From positions 5,386,858-5,450,857 of the forward strand of contig NC_087075.1 of the NCBI RefSeq assembly GCF_026151205.1: a DNA stretch of 64,000 bases, given 5' to 3'. The notes beneath the pieces are model-generated. The model did no database searches and was not told the origin of the DNA. It was given only the letters and a program-made list of their open reading frames with translations. Shown piece by piece: positions 59,446 to 64,000 of this stretch (within the stretch, counting starts at the first letter, position 1; each line of letters starts with the position of its first letter). This stretch comes from Bolinopsis microptera (taxonomy: Eukaryota; Ctenophora; Tentaculata; Lobata; Bolinopsidae). Position numbers and translations under genes: made by a program.

Positions 59446-60742
59446 ATATACTAGTAGAACTAGTATAGTGTTATATTATTTGTAGAGAATATTTTAATGG
59501 TGTACAGTGTAAGCATAGTTCAAAAATGTCTCTATTAGTATTGCCAAATTGCTTCCAGGCGTTTTGCACGAGCAAAATGTTCAAAAATGTTTGCCTTCGG
59601 CAAACTTTAACTGCACGATACTACTACTATAGTATTGAAATTTATAAAACCTTTGAAATTCTGACTGTGGCGCACAGAAAATCATTCCTACACCCCTGAA
59701 TTATCTGCTATTACATGTGAACATTGCGAGGTATCTAGAGGTGGGAAAGGAGGAATTATTTTTGTTTTACGGGGAATTGAATAATGATTGAATCAAGTAA
59801 TCAAGCTTTCTTGGAAACGCGTAGCTCCAGTATAGACATGGGTTTAAGTATAAGTATAAATTACAAGTCATTATCAGGGTACCATACCAACTACCACATA
59901 ACGATTGAGAAATTTAATTATATCTCCCCACGAATTTTACCTGGGGACCTCTCTGTTCATAAACAGGTTGAATATATATTGGAATAACAATTGATAGGCC
60001 GAGCGCCGCCCAGTAACAAGAATTTTGATAGAATTAATTTGTTTATAATAATATGCTCTCTCGTACCACAATTACTATTAGAAAGTTTCTTATTTTACTC
60101 TTAGTTCCCAAAAATTATTTCGACAAACATTTTGGTGGCCCTCTCGTTGTTGTTGTAAAGACCTGTATAGAGCCACCTCTAAGGGCTTTGAGACAGTTTA
60201 TTAAATATAATATAATAATCAATAATATCGAAAGTCGTTTCAAAATATTTTCAAACTCAAAGTTGAAATCACACTCACACTAAAAAAATCAATTATTTTG
60301 TCAAATAGTAAAAATTTAAAAAAAAAAAACTCTCGACACATTACATTTACAGTACGTAAGCATGATTAGCATCAGCATGCCTTTCATTTTATTTGTACCA
60401 CTTAAGTCCCAGAACCTTTTATCTTTTAATTCTGCTTGCTATAGTTTGTTATAATATACGGCTATTCTAATTTCTAGAAATTTTCAAGCGTGACGATGAA
60501 AATTTTATCGCGAGAATTATCTTTAAGATTTTGTGCATTAAAAAGCCGCGCGGAGTGGGGTAAGGCTTGCTGTTATCAGCGCTTTGGCAGTGAAAAATAT
60601 GCTGAAATATGTCAGTCCATTAAGCGAACGTTGTTTATTACTGCTCGTTTATTGTGTGTTTGCTGTCGTCCTATGTTATGTTATGTTATGATATGATGTC
60701 ATGATTTAGCGATTATTGGTCGCTGTATTACTCAATCATCCC
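59446..60742. other. No gene recognised; hAT end at 59685-59698
   Basis: AATCATTCCTACACCCCTG ending at 59698 matches the right terminus of the hAT MITE at 49857-50504, so a truncated relative ends here. The rest is AT-rich with short frames of no known type. Confidence 0.55.
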
Positions 60743-61515
60743 TCATCTATTGGACTTCCTCAAACCAGGTACGTTGTGTAGCAGAAATTCTGGCCAGCTG
60801 TCCTCTGAGTTAGCTAGTGTTGACTGTTGCTCAAGAAGCACGCGTTTTGCGTTCGATTTGTAAATATTTATTGAAAATAAGCTAGGTAGGGACGTGATGT
60901 TCTTGTTGGTGTCTGTTAGAGCTAGTAAAGGTCCTTTAAAAAAGATGGATGCTTTGAAACATCGGTTATTGTACGTATCTAGCCATTCGCTACTGTTCTC
61001 ATGATTTGAACCATGCGTGGGTATGTTAACTGGAAACAAATTTCTAATTGATACAGGTACTGTGTTAGGAAAGTGCTTCATGCGGTGCATTAATGTAAGC
61101 GCATTCTTTACGATGATGCCGTGTATTGTCAAAATCTCAAATTTGCAGAATGCTTCTCTGGTGTGAGCTGGCAATTTGCCGTCTTTGTAAAAGTAATTTA
61201 CATATCCTGGCATAACCATCCGCATTCCTTGCTTTTGTTTACGGAATAATGTCTCAATGTGACATTTTGCCGCGAATCCCCAGGCTAACGAGCAGTAGTT
61301 AACATGTGCCTCAATAAAACTATGGTAGAGTTGTAGTCGCACTTTTAGGGGCAGATGTCGTTTTAATTTGAACATGATGCCTATGTACCTACTCATTTTT
61401 AATCTTACCGCTGTGATATGTTTACACCATGTTAGTTTCTCATCAATTATAACACCCAGAAACCGTGCCTCAGTAACCCGTTCAATGTTTGTTCCAGATA
61501 TGTTGAGACTCGTAA
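60743..61515 (-). pseudogene. CR1/L2-like LINE, 5'-truncated reverse transcriptase C-terminus
   Basis: Starting at about 61515 the minus strand reads NISGTNIERVTEARFLGVII then DEKLTWCKHI, and continues MSRYIGIMFKLKRHLPLKVR, LYHSFIEAHVNYCSLAWG to a stop at 60743. These are the usual motifs after the reverse-transcriptase thumb in CR1/L2/Jockey-like elements (FLGV.ID..L.W..HI, LY.SLI..HL.YC...WG). The frame is open for about 255 codons, so the copy is young but truncated; catalytic motifs are absent. Confidence 0.75.
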
Positions 61516-62055
61516 ATTAATGGCACATATAAATGTTTGCATTGCATTGACACTTTTATTTGTCACTGACACTATACAATATACATGTAGTTAAACTTAA
61601 ATTATTTCATGTTCAATTCCATTGGAAATAGTTTTCAACCAAAACCCAAAATTGGGTTGCCGAGAATGAAATCGGCCGTGAATGAATCAGAATAAGAAAA
61701 GCGAACGACCAATATAAACTGAAGTGTTTTTTTTTCTCACATTATCTGGCATCCTGAGGATAGAAATAGCCGCAGAGATATATGTTTATCTTAGAAACAT
61801 AGTATGTCCTCCATAATGTGCCAAGTTTTCGTTTCGTTTTATTTCCGTAGCTCCTGTCGATTAGCGACATTACCCTTTCCCTCGAAGTCACCCTGTTACT
61901 CAAACCACCGAAAGTATCAGTTCTAATCAATTTACTGGTCAGTCACTGTACGTTATCCCAAGTAATCAACTCATTACCAGACAATCAGTGCAGCTAGGAA
62001 GTGTTTCACGCTCCAGCTAGCCCCTTGTAGGAATCAGCTCTCAAACTCCAAGAAA
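61516..62055. other. 5' flank of the right-edge reverse-transcriptase element
   Basis: At 61670-61720 are GAGAATGAAATCGGCCG and AAAAGCGAACGACC, resembling the two halves of the fold-back MITE at 43144-43652, so it contains a decayed MITE core. No gene. Confidence 0.5.
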
Positions 62056-64000
62056 ATGGAAAATTCAAATCAAGTACCTCAGATGCCAGCCCTGTCCTGT
62101 CACCTCAACGAAAACACTCATAGCCTACTTACACCAAGAACAACAGATCTGCCAACTTTAATACGTGCACCCTTCAGCGGTTTGGGTCAGGAACAAACGA
62201 ACACCTTAGACTACACAACATCAGTAACTCAAAACAATGTTCAGAAGAGTGAAGTCACCGAAGATCAGTCATTACCAGTTTTTCAACCAGCAAAGGAAAT
62301 TCCAGCAACAATCTCCTGGGGTAGCTTCAAAGGACAGGAAATTACAGACCAACTCCACGTGATGTACAACAGAATAATCAGTTGGAAACGTAACATCTTC
62401 AAGATCCCATCAGGTACCCTCGGCAAAGCATTTATCGGAGAAATAACTCGACTGCTTGACCTTTGGATCAACAAAACATCGATGGAATCAATATCATTTC
62501 TCGCTCTTAACGTATTTACTGCAACAATGCTCCAAAAACCTTCGAAAACCTCAAAAAATCGAGATCATATCAAATACCTCGGAGAACGTTTGGAGAAATG
62601 GAAAGCAGGAAAGTTCAAAAAGCTCTTGTCGGAATGTGAGGCTATACAGAAGAGAATACCCCAAAACACACAGCAGAAGAACCAAACCCATGTTGCCAAA
62701 GTTTTCACACGACTGATGCTACAGGGCAAGGTTGCGGCAGCTCTGAGATGGATAACAAACAACAACTCACAACCCCTGGAAATCAGTCCCGAAGTTGTCA
62801 AAAAACTGAAAACCAAACATCCTGACGCAGCCCCACTAGCAACTGGAGTACTCAAAAAGGATAAGGTGCCCATCGTCGAACCTGTCATCTTCGAAAACAT
62901 CGACGCCGAACTGGTCTACAAAGCCGCAAAAATCACGAAAGGAGCGTGCGGGCCCAGTGGCCTTGACAGCGACACCTGGAGGAGGATATTGTGCTCAAAG
63001 TCGTTCGGAAAATCCTCCTCAGACGCTTGTGATTCAATAGCCAGGGCATGTAGGAGGCTCTGCACCGAGAACGTTGACCCGCAGCCAATCGCACCCTTGC
63101 TAAACTGTAGACTTATACCTCTCGATAAGAACCCAGGCATTCGTCCTATAGGTATTGGTGAGGTCTTGCGACGAATAATGGGAAAAACGGTGGTCATGTT
63201 CCTGAAGCCCGAAATCATCAACTCCGTCGGGCCACTACAGCTTTCTGCGGGTCAAGAGGGAGGATGCGAAGCCGCCTGTCATGCAATGTCCGACATATTT
63301 GCTGAAGACGACTGCCAGGGAGTCCTACTGGTGGACGCAACGAACGCGTTTAACAGCCTCAATCGCCAGACAGCACTGCACAACATCAGACACACCTGCC
63401 CCGAATTCGCCACGTACCTAATTAACACCTACAGAAACCCATCGAAACTATTCCTCCCCGATGGCAATCACTTATTATCTAAAGAAGGAACAACACAAGG
63501 TGACAACTGTGCGTCCGGTTTTTATTCCATTTCCACTCTCATGCTTCTACAAGAGTTGTCACTCATCGTCGGCTGTAAGAATATCTGGTACGCCGACGAC
63601 GGAGGAGCTGGCGGCTACTTGGAGTCACTCAAAGCCTGGTGGGACAAACTTCTGATAATTGGACCTCCCATAGGATACTTCCCAAATGCCACAAAGACAT
63701 GGTTAGTTGTCAAACAAGAACACCTAGACAAGGCACGAGAGCTATTTGATGGGACAGGAATCCAGATTACTCAGGAGGGAACTGGGGATAAATCAGGAGG
63801 GCAGAGATACCTCGGCGCTGCCATAGGGACACAGTCATTTATCAAGCAATATGTACAAGATAAGGTGGCAAAATGGGTCACAGAGCTTGAGGAGTTATGC
63901 AAGATCGCACTAACCGAACCCCAGCTGGCGTACTCAGCGTATATCACTGGACTCAGCAAGAGGTGGACATACGTGATGAGGACAATACCAAATATAGCCG
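62056..64000 (+). CDS. Reverse transcriptase of a retroelement, open to the right edge (partial)
   Basis: An ATG at 62056 opens a frame that stays open for 648 codons to the window end. The N-terminal 180 or so residues are unassigned (WGSFKGQEITDQLHVMYN, LGERLEKWKAGKFKKLL). Reverse-transcriptase motifs follow: CRLIPLDKNPGIRPIGIGEV, motif A VLLVDATNAFNSLNR, motif B SKEGTTQGDNCASGF, motif C NIWYADDGGAGG. Then YFPNATKTWLVVKQEHLDKA and RYLGAAIGTQSFIKQYV. Catalytic aspartates are present. This RT type is common in marine invertebrate genomes, but I cannot say whether it belongs to a DIRS-like or non-LTR element; the downstream part is needed. It is the most intact reverse transcriptase in the window. 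Confidence 0.8.
   Translation, partial: MENSNQVPQMPALSCHLNENTHSLLTPRTTDLPTLIRAPFSGLGQEQTNTLDYTTSVTQNNVQKSEVTEDQSLPVFQPAKEIPATISWGSFKGQEITDQLHVMYNRIISWKRNIFKIPSGTLGKAFIGEITRLLDLWINKTSMESISFLALNVFTATMLQKPSKTSKNRDHIKYLGERLEKWKAGKFKKLLSECEAIQKRIPQNTQQKNQTHVAKVFTRLMLQGKVAAALRWITNNNSQPLEISPEVVKKLKTKHPDAAPLATGVLKKDKVPIVEPVIFENIDAELVYKAAKITKGACGPSGLDSDTWRRILCSKSFGKSSSDACDSIARACRRLCTENVDPQPIAPLLNCRLIPLDKNPGIRPIGIGEVLRRIMGKTVVMFLKPEIINSVGPLQLSAGQEGGCEAACHAMSDIFAEDDCQGVLLVDATNAFNSLNRQTALHNIRHTCPEFATYLINTYRNPSKLFLPDGNHLLSKEGTTQGDNCASGFYSISTLMLLQELSLIVGCKNIWYADDGGAGGYLESLKAWWDKLLIIGPPIGYFPNATKTWLVVKQEHLDKARELFDGTGIQITQEGTGDKSGGQRYLGAAIGTQSFIKQYVQDKVAKWVTELEELCKIALTEPQLAYSAYITGLSKRWTYVMRTIPNIA

Noticed and set aside
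1-64000. tRNA or rRNA genes
   Set aside because: I saw no convincing A/B boxes with a cloverleaf, nor any ribosomal RNA sequence; reading by eye could miss a tRNA.

Overview
This window is eukaryotic, almost certainly from an invertebrate animal. Genes are split into short exons with GT..AG introns. Secreted proteins are built from animal-type modules: F5/8C-like, sushi/CCP, kringle and thrombospondin type 1 domains. About half the window is transposable-element sequence. A cnidarian or another AT-rich marine invertebrate fits, but the species cannot be fixed from the sequence.

The dominant object is a nearly perfect palindrome at 771-16579. It has two arms of about 7.9 kb separated by only 12 bp. 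The whole palindrome is flanked by a 6-bp direct repeat, CTACAC (765-770 and 16580-16585), and uninterrupted paralogous copies of the target lie near 25230 and 36495. So the entire palindrome inserted as one mobile element. Each arm carries a nine-exon gene for a DDE (rve/IS3-like) transposase, and the two genes point away from the centre. The left copy looks intact; the right copy has lost the exon-6 splice donor through a 28-bp deletion.

The host DNA is a minus-strand cluster of at least six paralogous or modular genes for secreted proteins: gene 1 at 565-625 (continuing off the left edge), gene A at 22721-24937, gene 2 at 26553-27856, gene 3 at 31355-36387 (damaged), gene 4 at 39566-48594 and gene 5 at 56556-57699. 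Signal-peptide exons end in phase 1, and most domain exons are phase 1-1. Genes 2, 3 and 4 share a domain of about 145 residues that I do not recognise; gene 5 may hold a divergent version. Genes 1, A, 2 and 3 also share an upstream block of about 1.2 kb, so the cluster grew by tandem duplication. A plus-strand PI3-kinase gene (exons at 37804, 38146, 51837 and 52172) encloses gene 4 in an intron.

Inserted into this cluster are: a 4.8-kb DNA transposon with an 8-bp target duplication (17443-22241) that itself contains a dead RTE-like LINE; a LINE 3' fragment (about 28026-30206); an R2/NeSL/HERO-type LINE with a restriction-like endonuclease (about 32280-35600); fold-back elements and a second composite inverted repeat (43144-47575); a hAT MITE inside a 35-bp minisatellite (49525-50985); a pogo-like relic (59135-59445); a CR1/L2-like fragment (60743-61515); and a long reverse-transcriptase reading frame that runs off the right edge (62056-64000). 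At 53169-53844 lies a 676-bp run with no G on the plus strand, which is extremely unusual.
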